From an uncultured Porphyromonas sp. (GTDB lineage Bacteria > Bacteroidota > Bacteroidia > Bacteroidales > Porphyromonadaceae), in NCBI GenBank assembly GCA_943912835.1, contig CALTVJ010000022.1, forward strand, positions 1-24,559: a stretch of DNA of 24,559 nt, given 5' to 3'. The notes under the pieces are model-generated. The model did no database searches and was not told the origin of the DNA. It worked only from the letters and a program-made list of their open reading frames with translations. Positions 17,133 to 24,559 of this stretch are shown here, piece by piece. The translations under genes were made by a program, and so were the position numbers. Position 1 is the first letter of the stretch. The number at the start of each line of letters is the position of its first letter.

Positions 17133-18176
17133 ATGGATTATAAAAGTAAGCTTGTAACTCTCTCAAATAGGTATAACCCTGAAAGAGTTCCTCTTTTTGA
17201 GACTAGACACTTTAGTAATAGTGGTTTGCAATCTACAGACAGAGACGTAGTTCAGTATGTAAAGAAAGCAATGTGTGCAGTCGATGAGGATTATACTCGA
17301 AAGACAAAGGAGGCTGGGGAAGCAGCAAAAGGTCATTTGGAAAAAGTATTAAGAGATGTCTCATTTGAGTATCAAGGCTCAGTAATGACGGATACTCACA
17401 TTAAAGGTGTCAGTGATATTGACCTTTTGGTACTTTGTGAAAAGTTTTATAGCAGTGATATACATAGAGTTAGGGAAGAGTTGCAAAGGCAATACTTATA
17501 TACTACGGAAGAACTTTCTCGACTAAGGAGCTATGACCAATCATTTTATTCATACCAGGGTAATAGTTCAGAAGACTTGGGTAATCTTAGGGCAGGTATT
17601 GAAAGGACGATGAAATACATCTATGATGACTGTGATACCTCACATGCTAAAGCTGTAAAAATAAGAAATAAGCATTTGAATCGTGATGTAGATATCGTAA
17701 CATCCTCATGGTTTCAATCCCTTAGTTATGTTTTGCATGATATGCCTAAAGAAGAGCTAGGAATCAAGATATACAATAAAGATAAAGGGTATGCGGAAGG
17801 ACCTGATTATCCTTTTCTAAGTATTTCAAAGATAAATTCGAGAAGTGCAGAGACCAATGGACGCCTCAAGAAAATGATTCGCTTCTTGAAGAATGTAAGA
17901 ACAGATTCTGATCTAAATATCCCTTTAACGAGCTTTGATATCAATGCGATATGCTATTCTATCCCCGTACTAGACTATATCAATCTCGATTATAGAGGAC
18001 TGGTTCGTGTTCTGCAGTCTACGATATACTATTTGTGTACCGACTATAAGGCAGGAGAACTGACGTCAGTTGTTGGTGATGAATACGTTTTTCGTGGGAA
18101 GCCCGAGAAGGTGGAAGCACTAAAGGCGTTAGGACTTGAAGTGTATCAGATCGAAACAGAATTGGATAAACGATGA
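17133..18176 (+). CDS. cdnE: CD-NTase cyclic (di)nucleotide synthase of a CBASS operon
   Basis: This 347-residue nucleotidyltransferase has the CD-NTase active site. GS at 82-83 in YQGSVMTDTHIKGVSDIDLLV provides the G-S motif and D95/D97, and the third acidic residue is D187 in NRDVDIVTSSW. In CBASS with a STING effector the enzyme, usually of the CdnE clade, makes cyclic di-GMP after phage infection (family knowledge). The length and later NGRLKKMIRFLKN region fit the CdnE helical core. It ends with a 4-bp overlap (ATGA) with the TIR-STING gene, so the two are coupled. No truncation is seen. The clade letter is inferred from the partner rather than proven. Confidence 0.88.
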   Translation: MDYKSKLVTLSNRYNPERVPLFETRHFSNSGLQSTDRDVVQYVKKAMCAVDEDYTRKTKEAGEAAKGHLEKVLRDVSFEYQGSVMTDTHIKGVSDIDLLVLCEKFYSSDIHRVREELQRQYLYTTEELSRLRSYDQSFYSYQGNSSEDLGNLRAGIERTMKYIYDDCDTSHAKAVKIRNKHLNRDVDIVTSSWFQSLSYVLHDMPKEELGIKIYNKDKGYAEGPDYPFLSISKINSRSAETNGRLKKMIRFLKNVRTDSDLNIPLTSFDINAICYSIPVLDYINLDYRGLVRVLQSTIYYLCTDYKAGELTSVVGDEYVFRGKPEKVEALKALGLEVYQIETELDKR

Positions 18177-19108
18177 AGCCAAGAATTTTTATAGGCTCCT
18201 CTACAGAAGGACTTGAAGTAGCAAAGCGAGTTAAGAGGTATTTCTCTCCAGATTACGACTGCTTCCTTTGGACGGATGATGTATTCAAAAATAATGAGTC
18301 CTTTTTGGATACTTTAGTCAAATCTGCTAGTTTGTTTGATTTTGGCTTTATGGTTTTCTCGGCAGACGATGAGGCGACCATACGAGATAAAAGCTTTGAA
18401 GCTCCACGAGACAATATCCTATTTGAATATGGTCTTTTTCTAGGAAGAGTGGGGCTCGATCGTGCATTTGTTATTGCTGAAAATGCTGTTAAGATCCCGA
18501 CAGACATGTTAGGTATCACACAAACACGCTACGAGGTAGAGATAAATGAACAGGGAGAGAAGATGGCAACAGATTCTTTGGAACAAGGATTGAAAAAACT
18601 GAAGAAACAAATTGATGAGAATCTGAACTTGGGACATCTAGGACTTTTGCCTTCGACTGTAATTGCAATTTCCTATTTTGAGGGATTTGTTAAACTTGCA
18701 GCTGAATGGATTATGAGCACATCTAATTTAGAGTTAGAGGGTAGAATATATAAAGGAGGGATTCTCTATATCAAGATACCTGATACTCTAGATGCCGATA
18801 TAAAGAAAAGTGCCATGCTATTCTATAGAAAACAGGGACTTCATGAAGCAAAAATGATCACAGGACATAGACACTATCCCATACATTTTGTCGCAAAAGC
18901 AGAAGGTAATATTTTAGAAATCTATGATATGCCGACAATCCTTAGTGGCATTGATAAAGCAATTGACATGTATTTCAGGGTTGGTCATATTGGAAAGAGT
19001 AGTCAGCAACAACTTGCGGAGGACAATGAGATGAGTAACTTTAGAAGAGTTCTTCAGCTATTAATAAATGAAGAGGCTTTTTGTCGTGAATGTGTGAGAA
19101 TTATCTGA
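18173..19108 (+). CDS. cap12: TIR-STING CBASS effector (Cap12-like)
   Basis: This 311-residue protein has an N-terminal TIR-like nucleotide-hydrolase domain (1-120): RIFIGSSTEGLEVAKRV, APRDNILFEYGLFLGR with a likely catalytic E85. A C-terminal STING domain follows (about 155-311): LPSTVIAISYFEGFVK, RHYPIHFVA, IYDMPTILSGIDKAID, YFRVGHIGK, NNFRR-like SNFRRVLQLL, and ending AFCRECVRI. The YDMPT segment and the final cysteine-rich tail are characteristic of bacterial STING. In known members, cyclic di-GMP drives STING filament formation, and the TIR domain then destroys NAD+, killing the infected cell. Both domains appear complete. No CBASS Cap2/Cap3 or nuclease genes are present, so this is a minimal type I CBASS. 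Confidence 0.92.
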   Translation: MKPRIFIGSSTEGLEVAKRVKRYFSPDYDCFLWTDDVFKNNESFLDTLVKSASLFDFGFMVFSADDEATIRDKSFEAPRDNILFEYGLFLGRVGLDRAFVIAENAVKIPTDMLGITQTRYEVEINEQGEKMATDSLEQGLKKLKKQIDENLNLGHLGLLPSTVIAISYFEGFVKLAAEWIMSTSNLELEGRIYKGGILYIKIPDTLDADIKKSAMLFYRKQGLHEAKMITGHRHYPIHFVAKAEGNILEIYDMPTILSGIDKAIDMYFRVGHIGKSSQQQLAEDNEMSNFRRVLQLLINEEAFCRECVRII

Positions 19109-19124
19109 CGATGCTATTGGAAAT

Positions 19125-19174
19125 ACTCTCCCACGTATTGCTTAAATGCATTACGTGGGGGAGTCTGTTTTTAT
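19125..19174. terminator. Bidirectional-looking terminator between CBASS and mobilisation genes
   Basis: ACTCTCCCACGTA (19125-19137) pairs with TACGTGGGGGAGT (19152-19164) with one G-T wobble, followed by CTGTTTTTATTGTTTT. It lies between two convergent genes, and the minus-strand gene ends at 19171 in its T-run, so it may serve both directions. Confidence 0.7.
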
Positions 19175-19975
19175 TGTTTTAGCTTCTTAGACAGCATTTC
19201 CAGCTCTCTAATAAGTCGTTGCTGCTGGAGGGCTAGTTCGGCTTGGCGTTGGATTGCGAGTTCGTAGTTGGTGACTTGGTGGCGTAGTTGGCGAATGGAG
19301 TCGGAGGTGTCTTCGGAGGAGAAGAGGCTATCAAGCTCGGCAATCTTCGGTTCGCTATATCCTAGCTCCATACGGATAGCTCGATAACGGAGGGCGTAGC
19401 TATCAAGGGCTTGATTGACACCATAGAGATGTGTCGCCCAACCGATGATGCAAGCAAGGACAGCGACCATCACTTTCCATGTGAGCCATTCTGCCCAGCG
19501 TTTGACATTGAAAAGGTAGTATTTGGAGAGCTTTATCTCAGGTGTGGTTTGTTTGATTTGAGGTTCTGTCAAGAGTTTGTCGGTCGCTTCGTCTTGACTT
19601 ATCCGTACCTCGGCAATGCCTGACTTCATTTCGTAGATGCGCTCTCCAAGTTTAGCAATCACTTGACAAAGTTCCTCTCTAAATTGACGATGAAACTCCA
19701 GTTGTTCCTCTAAAATCTTGGCGATTCCTGCGAGATTTTTCCTATTCTCGATTTCACCTTGTGACTCTGTTGGTTGTGGTAAATTGAAGATGCTCGCTTT
19801 GAGTTCTCTGTTCTGTTGCTTGATTTCCTCGAGTACTTCGAGGAGGCTTGGTTAGTCTGGGTTCTTCGACTACTCGAAGTTCAAGTTTCTCTACCAAAAG
19901 TTTGAAGGCTGGATTGCGCTGGATCAACTCGCTCAGCACCGATTCTTTGGTTTTGATCTGAAGGAGATAATCGGC
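19171..19975 (-). pseudogene. Membrane/coiled-coil protein of a mobilisable element, frameshifted and start lost
   Basis: Reading the - strand from 19975, one frame gives DYLLQIKTKESVLSELIQRN and then VVEEPRLTK. A frameshift near 19838-19852 moves to SLLEVLEEIKQQNRELKASI, ending at 19171 after one transmembrane helix (LTWKVMVAVLACIIGWA) and a glutamine/leucine-rich tail. The intact product would be about 265 residues: a cytosolic part, a membrane helix and a coiled coil. No start codon precedes the first part; it directly follows the DUF6371-like stop in the same frame, so a deletion probably removed the region between the two genes. I do not recognise the family; the position suggests a mobilisation-module protein. 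Confidence 0.65.
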
Positions 19976-20311
19976 TCAATAGAGATTGTTCTGTTTATAT
20001 CCTCTCAAGGTCTGTTCCATCGTTGCTTTCTCGATGAAGGATGGCGGTAGAATGATTGCTGTCGGTTTGTAGGTACTATCAGACGAATACAACTCTTCTT
20101 TCGCTAATGGATGCTCGGCAAAGTAATCTTTGGGTGTAAAGTGGTAACCACAACGCTGTTCGTGGTCGCAACGTCCCACGTTATCAGGGAACTCTATTTT
20201 TCCCTCCGTGTCTATGTAGCGAGCGAAACATCTGGAACGTTCGCAGGCTTGGCAGGTGTGGCGTGTGCGCACACATTTATATGGTTCTAATTTGAATCTA
20301 TAATTGCTCAT
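19976..20311 (-). CDS. Truncated DUF6371-like (zinc-finger, primase-associated) protein
   Basis: This 111-residue protein starts at the ATG at 20311, where the MSNYRFKLEPYKCVRTRHTC opening matches the usual start of DUF6371 proteins from Bacteroidota mobile elements. An earlier in-frame ATG at 20335 adds an unlikely leader. C-x2-C pairs and HEQRCGYHFTPKDYF form a zinc-finger-like domain. Full-length relatives are usually a few hundred residues with a toprim/primase-like C-terminal domain; here the protein stops soon after GYKQNNLY. The loss of the C-terminus coincides with the start-less gene next to it, which indicates a deletion. It may be non-functional. Confidence 0.65.
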   Translation of the reverse strand: MSNYRFKLEPYKCVRTRHTCQACERSRCFARYIDTEGKIEFPDNVGRCDHEQRCGYHFTPKDYFAEHPLAKEELYSSDSTYKPTAIILPPSFIEKATMEQTLRGYKQNNLY

Positions 20312-20408
20312 TGATAAATTTAATTTGAATAGCACACTATCTGCATTTTGTGCACTTTCGGGTTAATAGGGAATAGGGAAATGCTGATAATGCAGAAAGT
20401 GCGCTGGG

Positions 20409-21782
20409 TTAAACATTGAGCTTGTGGTAAAGTCCGTGTCGCTCCTTAGCAAAGAAGTATCCGATATTGCGACTGAGAAAATCCTTAAAGGCTCGTTCTT
20501 TAATTCCGATACGCTTTGCTGTCAGAAGGGCTTCGGCTGTCTGAAAGCTTTCGGGTAGCTCAGTCAGAAACTGACGTTGCTGTTGAGTCAGCTGAGTGCA
20601 GTCCATCACTGTTTGTACCTGCTGAGCAGAATCACGGAAATAGTCAATAAGAGTAATAGCTCGCTCCACAGATATCAGGTCTATAGCGGACTTCTCACTT
20701 TCGCCACATACCCATCGAGCCAACTGAATAATGAGGCAAAAACGAATGATGTAGATTTCTAATTTACAGTAGACTCCTACAAGTACTTCATTGACCTCAG
20801 TATCGCATAATCGAGCATGCTCTTCCTGCCACATATAGAGTCGAGCCTTGGCTTCTTCTTCAAAAGGAATAATCTCAGGGGTAACTTCTCTTTCTTCATC
20901 TTTGGCACACGGTAAATCTATGAGTCGTCTAATAATACCTCCCCAGCGTTTCTCTGTATCCTCTGGAAGCTCGGTTTTGCTCCATCGGGCTTTCTGCTGA
21001 AGATTGGGCATCACAAATAGAATGCGGTCTATAAAGCCATTACTGGAGCGTTCGCCTTTGAAAAGCTCTCCCAGAATTTTCTTCTGAATAGTGCCTACGA
21101 CAGAGATGAATGGACGCTTGATGAAGATTGAACTCCTTGCCCCCTTGCGGTCGCTAATCGTAGCCTTCGCACTGAAGACCGATAGCCAGAACTGTTCTTC
21201 TGAACCATTGTTGTAGCGATTGAAGTTCTTGAACCAGGCCGATAGCTCGTCCGTCCACAGACATAGCCCTCTGGGGTTCTGAACATGAATTGCACTCAAG
21301 CCTTCGGGGGTAATGTCTGAGACGAGGAAACGCTTACGATGAGGCTCTTGAGGTATTTCGTCCTTTCCCTGCTCCAATCGCTCTTTACGACTAAGTTGTA
21401 TCTGAGCTGAGTATTCTCGGTAGGCTTGTTCGTACTCTTGGTTAGAGCGGTAGTCGTGGTCGATGAAGGGCTTCATCGCAAAGCTTAGCGGATGACTCTT
21501 GTTAGCTCCTGGGCGACCTACAAGGGCAAGATAAAGCATAGGACTCTCACACCACCCTTGCTTGAGTTGAGCCAAATGCGTATTGCCTATAGCCACACCA
21601 ATGGCGACAAGCATAGCTGAAGAGATATAGGCTATGGGGAAGCTTTGGCACTCGTGCACCTCTCGAATGATGTGCTGCATCTTGCTGGGAAAGATCGCCG
21701 AGGGGAAATCCTCCTTGGCAAAGCTCAGTGCGATTTCATTCGCCTTGCAGAGTAATACCTCTGGTTGAATAGATGCACTCAT
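20409..21782 (-). CDS. DUF3987-domain protein of a Bacteroidota mobile element
   Basis: This 457-residue DUF3987 protein is typical of integrative mobilisable elements in Bacteroidota. It has ALVGRPGANKSHPLSFAMKP, a degenerate P-loop, and TDELSAWFKNFNRYNNGSEE, a Walker B-like region. DRKGARSSIFIKRPFISVVG and SNGFIDRILFVMPN follow. Such proteins are helicase/primase-like and thought to help replicate the excised element (family inference). It starts 2 bp after the stop of the HTH gene and is followed after 97 bp by the truncated DUF6371 gene. The reading frame is intact. In the downstream gap, GCACTTTC (20351-20358) and GAAAGTGC (20394-20401) form an 8-bp inverted repeat with a 35-nt loop. Confidence 0.8.
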   Translation of the reverse strand: MSASIQPEVLLCKANEIALSFAKEDFPSAIFPSKMQHIIREVHECQSFPIAYISSAMLVAIGVAIGNTHLAQLKQGWCESPMLYLALVGRPGANKSHPLSFAMKPFIDHDYRSNQEYEQAYREYSAQIQLSRKERLEQGKDEIPQEPHRKRFLVSDITPEGLSAIHVQNPRGLCLWTDELSAWFKNFNRYNNGSEEQFWLSVFSAKATISDRKGARSSIFIKRPFISVVGTIQKKILGELFKGERSSNGFIDRILFVMPNLQQKARWSKTELPEDTEKRWGGIIRRLIDLPCAKDEEREVTPEIIPFEEEAKARLYMWQEEHARLCDTEVNEVLVGVYCKLEIYIIRFCLIIQLARWVCGESEKSAIDLISVERAITLIDYFRDSAQQVQTVMDCTQLTQQQRQFLTELPESFQTAEALLTAKRIGIKERAFKDFLSRNIGYFFAKERHGLYHKLNV

Positions 21783-21784
21783 AG

Positions 21785-22153
21785 TTAGAGGTATTTAAGG
21801 GATTTGGGCTTACGCCTTACTAAGCTCTGTATCTGAGAGAGCATCTCATCGCTGGATGTAGAGGCATCTTGCCCTCTACGCCCTTTCTCAATCCATTCGT
21901 GGAGCTCGCGCTCGTAGAAGTATAGCTTCTTACCTCGCTTACACGCAGGGAGAAGCCCCTTACGCACGAGGGCATAGATAGTAGGCTTGACTTTCTGAAT
22001 CAAGGCTGATGCCTCCTCAATGCCAATCAATCTGTTTGTTGAAGATGACGGCTGGATCTGCAATGCTCCGAGTATCTCCTTAATCTCCAAGACCTGTTCG
22101 GTCAGATCGCCCACCGCCTCAGGCAGACTATCAAAAGAACCTTTTGTGTTCAT
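21785..22153 (-). CDS. Excisionase-like helix-turn-helix DNA-binding protein
   Basis: This 122-residue protein has an HTH_17/MerR-type winged domain at about residues 44-92. It includes IGIEEASALIQKVKPTIYAL, VRKGLLPACKRGKKLYFY and ERELHEWIEKGRR. It is typical of the excisionase or regulator encoded first in Bacteroidota mobilisable elements. The start at 22153 (MNTKGSFDS) is preferred; another in-frame ATG at 22198 would add MTARCGYTKLFESEY, of unclear value. The next gene (DUF3987) begins 2 bp after its stop, so the two are coupled. No tyrosine integrase partner is present in the window. Confidence 0.8.
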   Translation of the reverse strand: MNTKGSFDSLPEAVGDLTEQVLEIKEILGALQIQPSSSTNRLIGIEEASALIQKVKPTIYALVRKGLLPACKRGKKLYFYERELHEWIEKGRRGQDASTSSDEMLSQIQSLVRRKPKSLKYL

Positions 22154-22198
22154 ATATTCGCTTTCAAATAATTTGGTGTAACCACACCGTGCGGTCAC

Positions 22199-22361
22199 TG
22201 ATTATTTGTGAACAAATGAATGAGGTTATCTGATCGGGCATCTCGTCACCATGAAATAACCCCAAAATAACTTCTATTGAGTTAATTTAGATGTTATATG
22301 ACAAAGGCTATTCTCTAGAAAAATTCGAGAATAGCCTTGTCTGATTAATTAGAGATTCAAT
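22199..22361. other. Intergenic region with a 12-bp hairpin
   Basis: AAGGCTATTCTC (22304-22315) and GAGAATAGCCTT (22327-22338) form a perfect 12-bp stem with an 11-nt loop, 24 bp after the DUF262 stop on the - strand. The following bases on that strand (TGTCATATAAC) are not T-rich, so termination strength is uncertain. Upstream of the HTH gene, AGGTTAT and ATAACCC form a spaced inverted repeat that might be an operator or recombination site; no proof. Confidence 0.55.
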
Positions 22362-24086
22362 CTATATATCAGTTTTCCATATCTCTAAAGCTTTGTCTGC
22401 TAGGAATAGTGATCGTTCTTTTATAGTCGCCTCATTCCATTGCTGCAGATTTAGTGCGGCAGATAGTGTTTTGATTCCAGAGGAGTATTCTTCTAGACCT
22501 TTTGATTTACCCCGACCATATAACTTCTCTTTCCAAGCAGCATCTCTTATAGAAGAATTTAGAGGCTGAGGTATAATCGTGAGATTTCCTAAAGTAAGCA
22601 AAATCCTGTCTCGTTCTAGACCTTTGTCTTCAGTTTCCAAATCACCCCAATTATTTCTCCACTTTTTAGGCATAAGATGTTCCAAACTGTATTTTTTTAG
22701 TCCCAATAAAGTGGTAGCATCCTTTTGATTTCGCATTCTTGACTCCATTAGGTACAGAACCCCGATAGCTTGTTTATTTGACAGGAACGAAGTTGAGAAA
22801 GCTTGCTTCACGTCTTCATCCGAGGGAATTTCATTTACTTTATCTGCTTGAGTTTCAATCAAGCTCTTAAATCCTTGAAGTGTAGATATGCCATTGCCAA
22901 TCAGCCTATCGGTAAAAAGCTGGTTATAATTCTTAGCTGTCATTTTGCATATCATCCGTCTCATGATATAAGCTTCAAGATATCCCCAAATGAGATTGCG
23001 CTCATTTTCATCTGTAACCTGCCTCAATATATAAAGGACATAGGGAATTAGAGTACTATGTTCTATACCGAATACAATAGCGTTGATACGCTCAATACTA
23101 TAATCTGAACTTAGAGACTTATCAAGGATATCAGGACCAATATTATTTCTGTAAATATTAGCATACTCCTGTATTTCCTTAATTAGTTCATCCTTTTTGA
23201 TATTATAGTTTTCAATAAAGCTCTTGTAGCTCTCAAAGAGCCCCTCCACCTTGCGAAATGCCTCTCGATCTTTAGAGGCTACCCCTAAACTTGGATCGTG
23301 AACCTTAATTTGCAAAAAAGAATAGAAAAACAGATCTATATTTGCTCTAACACTGCGTCCAGCTGTGACTCCCTTATTCCAAAACTTGAGAACATCGTCA
23401 TCAGCCTCAAAAGTAGGTAGCCAATACTTTTCGTATTGATTTACTTCTTCTCTTCCAAAGAAGTAGTTCTTTAAGAGTTCTGCAGTTGTTAGTCTGATGC
23501 CTAAGGAGTTAATCGTATCGAATATTTGTTGCTCATTTTCAGTAGAGTCTAGGTCTATGGAAACAAATACAACATGGTTCAGGATACTTTGGATATCTAG
23601 CTTTGATGTATCAATATGCTGACAAAAGTAATTGTATGCTTTGACAATTTGACTCTCTCCTTGTAGTGTTTCTTCTTTGGACAAGGCAAGAACTCTTTCG
23701 AAATCTTTAATGTCGTTTCTGTTGTGTTCTAAGGAAAGTTGATTCTCATTTAGGGGCAATCGAAAGATATGATCAAAGCTACTATTCTTATCTAACTTCA
23801 GACACAATACTTTGATTAGGATATTGAGTGTGGTAAGCCGTTGTTGCCCATCAATAAGAATACGCTTATCTCCAATGTTTGCCCCTGTTGGTGTTGGCTC
23901 TTGCTTTAGAATAAGTGAGCCCAAAAAATATGGTTTCTTTTCTTCACATATAACAACCATATCCTCTAAAAGTCTCTCCCATTGAGGTTCATTCCACACA
24001 TAAGCACGTTGAAAAAACGGAACTGTCAGTATTCTGTTCCCATTGAAGATATCCTTGATTGTTTTTTTTCCTGCTTCCATAAACAT
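22362..24086 (-). CDS. DUF262-DUF1524 nuclease (GmrSD-like)
   Basis: This 574-residue protein has an N-terminal DUF262 domain with VPFFQRAYVWNEPQWERLL (22-40) and the ParB-like nucleotide-binding motif IDGQQRLTTL (78-87). QQIFDTINSLGIRLTTAELL and NYFFGREEV follow near residue 190. The C-terminal DUF1524 HNH domain has SLEHLMPKKW with H470, and TLGNLTIIPQPLNSSIRDAA with N501. The motifs match fused GmrSD proteins, type IV restriction enzymes acting on modified phage DNA; other DUF262 proteins such as SspE have different targets, so the substrate is uncertain. The reading frame and both domains are intact. It stands alone, transcribed leftward, with its upstream side next to the MITE. Either ATG, at residue 1 or residue 3, could be the start. 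Confidence 0.88.
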   Translation of the reverse strand: MFMEAGKKTIKDIFNGNRILTVPFFQRAYVWNEPQWERLLEDMVVICEEKKPYFLGSLILKQEPTPTGANIGDKRILIDGQQRLTTLNILIKVLCLKLDKNSSFDHIFRLPLNENQLSLEHNRNDIKDFERVLALSKEETLQGESQIVKAYNYFCQHIDTSKLDIQSILNHVVFVSIDLDSTENEQQIFDTINSLGIRLTTAELLKNYFFGREEVNQYEKYWLPTFEADDDVLKFWNKGVTAGRSVRANIDLFFYSFLQIKVHDPSLGVASKDREAFRKVEGLFESYKSFIENYNIKKDELIKEIQEYANIYRNNIGPDILDKSLSSDYSIERINAIVFGIEHSTLIPYVLYILRQVTDENERNLIWGYLEAYIMRRMICKMTAKNYNQLFTDRLIGNGISTLQGFKSLIETQADKVNEIPSDEDVKQAFSTSFLSNKQAIGVLYLMESRMRNQKDATTLLGLKKYSLEHLMPKKWRNNWGDLETEDKGLERDRILLTLGNLTIIPQPLNSSIRDAAWKEKLYGRGKSKGLEEYSSGIKTLSAALNLQQWNEATIKERSLFLADKALEIWKTDI

Positions 24087-24147
24087 GTATCATTATATTG
24101 TCTGTAATCGCTAATATACAACTATTTCAAGTTATATATTTCTTCCA

Positions 24148-24391
24148 AACGTGAGTTCGGTATTAAGGATAAGGGCTTATAAGATTTCTACAGCTTGATT
24201 TTGAGTATATTATATTGCAGTAGGAGCATTCTATTTATACTTCTTTATGACAAAATGACTGAATAATTGCCATTACCTAGGCGCTTTATTATCACAACTC
24301 TCCAATTTTCTTGATATTTCCTACCTGACATTTCTATAGAAATCTTATATATATAGCATTTTTGCTTAAATCCTTATGTCGAACTCACGTT
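24148..24391. mobile_element. MITE-like element with terminal inverted repeats (about 244 bp)
   Basis: AACGTGAGTTCG (24148-24159) and CGAACTCACGTT (24380-24391) are perfect 12-bp inverted repeats. The similarity continues inward with small gaps (TAAGGAT; TATAAGATTTCTA near both ends), giving longer imperfect ends. The interior is AT-rich without a gene, so this is non-autonomous. Bases on the outer sides on the - strand read TGGAGT before and TGGAAG after the element, a possible degenerate target-site duplication. It sits between the DUF262 gene and a truncated ORF. I cannot assign the insertion-sequence family from memory. Confidence 0.7.
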
Positions 24392-24487
24392 ACTCCAGAT
24401 CTCCAGTATCTCTCCTGCCTTGTAGCAGATAGATTGTTTAAGAGATTCTCCTTCTTGAATCAGTTCATCTAAAGTAATAGTACTCAT
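24374..24487 (-). pseudogene. Short ORF after mnmE, truncated by the MITE-like element
   Basis: The frame opens with MSTITLDELIQEGESLKQSI and continues CYKAGEILEIWS. It then enters the terminal repeat of the element and ends there (NVSST, stop at 24374-24376). It starts 25 bp after the mnmE stop on the same strand, so it was probably a downstream operon partner. The N-terminal region (DELIQEGESLKQSI) resembles the starts of several Bacteroidota hypothetical proteins; no family is named. The rest of the gene is missing beyond the element. Confidence 0.6.
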
Positions 24488-24512
24488 AAGTTGTTAATTG
24501 TTAATTGGAAAA

Positions 24513-24559
24513 TTACTTGCCGATGCAGAAGTGGGCGAAGATGTAGTGGAGGGTGTCGT
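24513..24559 (-). CDS. mnmE: tRNA modification GTPase MnmE, C-terminal end (5' part outside window)
   Basis: The last codons on the - strand read DTLHYIFAHFCIGK followed by TAA at 24513-24515. The C-terminal FCIGK with its conserved cysteine is the hallmark of MnmE (TrmE), which with MnmG modifies the wobble uridine of certain tRNAs. Only about 15 codons are visible, but the signature is distinctive. It marks the right border of the accessory region. Confidence 0.93.
   Translation of the reverse strand, partial: DTLHYIFAHFCIGK

Noticed and set aside
1..24559. CRISPR array, tRNA or rRNA genes, prophage structural genes
   Set aside because: No regularly spaced repeats, cloverleaf-type sequences, rRNA or phage morphogenesis motifs were found on reading.

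Overview
The window looks like a Bacteroidota chromosome, most likely order Bacteroidales and possibly Porphyromonas-like. The evidence is -7 elements of the form TAnnTTTG, A-rich leaders without clear Shine-Dalgarno sites, and gene families typical of the phylum (TIR-STING CBASS, DUF3987 and DUF6371 mobilisation genes). The genus is inference only. Two core genes frame it: the 3' end of ffh on the + strand at the left edge and the last codons of mnmE on the - strand at the right edge. Almost everything between them is accessory DNA with a strong anti-phage and mobile-element character.

Layout. (1) 682-2041: ffh terminator, then a gene graveyard with decayed coding frames and a frameshifted C-terminus of a YobI-like P-loop NTPase. 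(2) 2120-5159: an ABC-type ATPase plus HNH nuclease pair resembling the Septu defence system; the ATPase coiled-coil tail is cut by a stop codon. (3) 5160-5720: two strong hairpins and a small minus-strand remnant resembling the HI0074 (HEPN/MNT) family. (4) 5721-7088: a tightly coupled pair, a soluble protein plus a four-helix membrane protein, that I cannot assign to a family. It is the best candidate for an undescribed system. A small orphan P-loop protein follows at 7348-7752. (5) 8140-9690: a three-gene HipB-HipS-HipT toxin-antitoxin module with an upstream TATCC-N8-GGATA operator. (6) 9704-17043: a WYL-domain regulator followed by a type I restriction-modification locus. hsdM has an internal deletion and a frameshift, hsdR has a frameshift and an in-frame amber codon, and hsdS is intact. 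(7) 17094-19174: an intact two-gene CBASS operon, CD-NTase plus TIR-STING effector. (8) 19171-22153, - strand: the partly deleted remains of an integrative mobilisable element (HTH, DUF3987, truncated DUF6371 protein, frameshifted membrane/coiled-coil protein) with no integrase or relaxase. (9) 22362-24086, - strand: an intact DUF262-DUF1524 (GmrSD-like) nuclease. (10) 24148-24391: a MITE-like element with about 12 bp perfect terminal inverted repeats that truncates a short ORF immediately downstream of mnmE.

Taken together this reads as a defence island between ffh and mnmE. Intact parts are the CBASS, HipBST, DUF262-DUF1524, HsdS, the WYL regulator and the unknown pair. Probably functional but altered is the Septu-like pair. 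Decayed parts are HsdM, HsdR, the YobI-like NTPase, the HI0074-like remnant and the mobilisation genes. All assignments come from reading motifs by eye; no searches or structure predictions were run.
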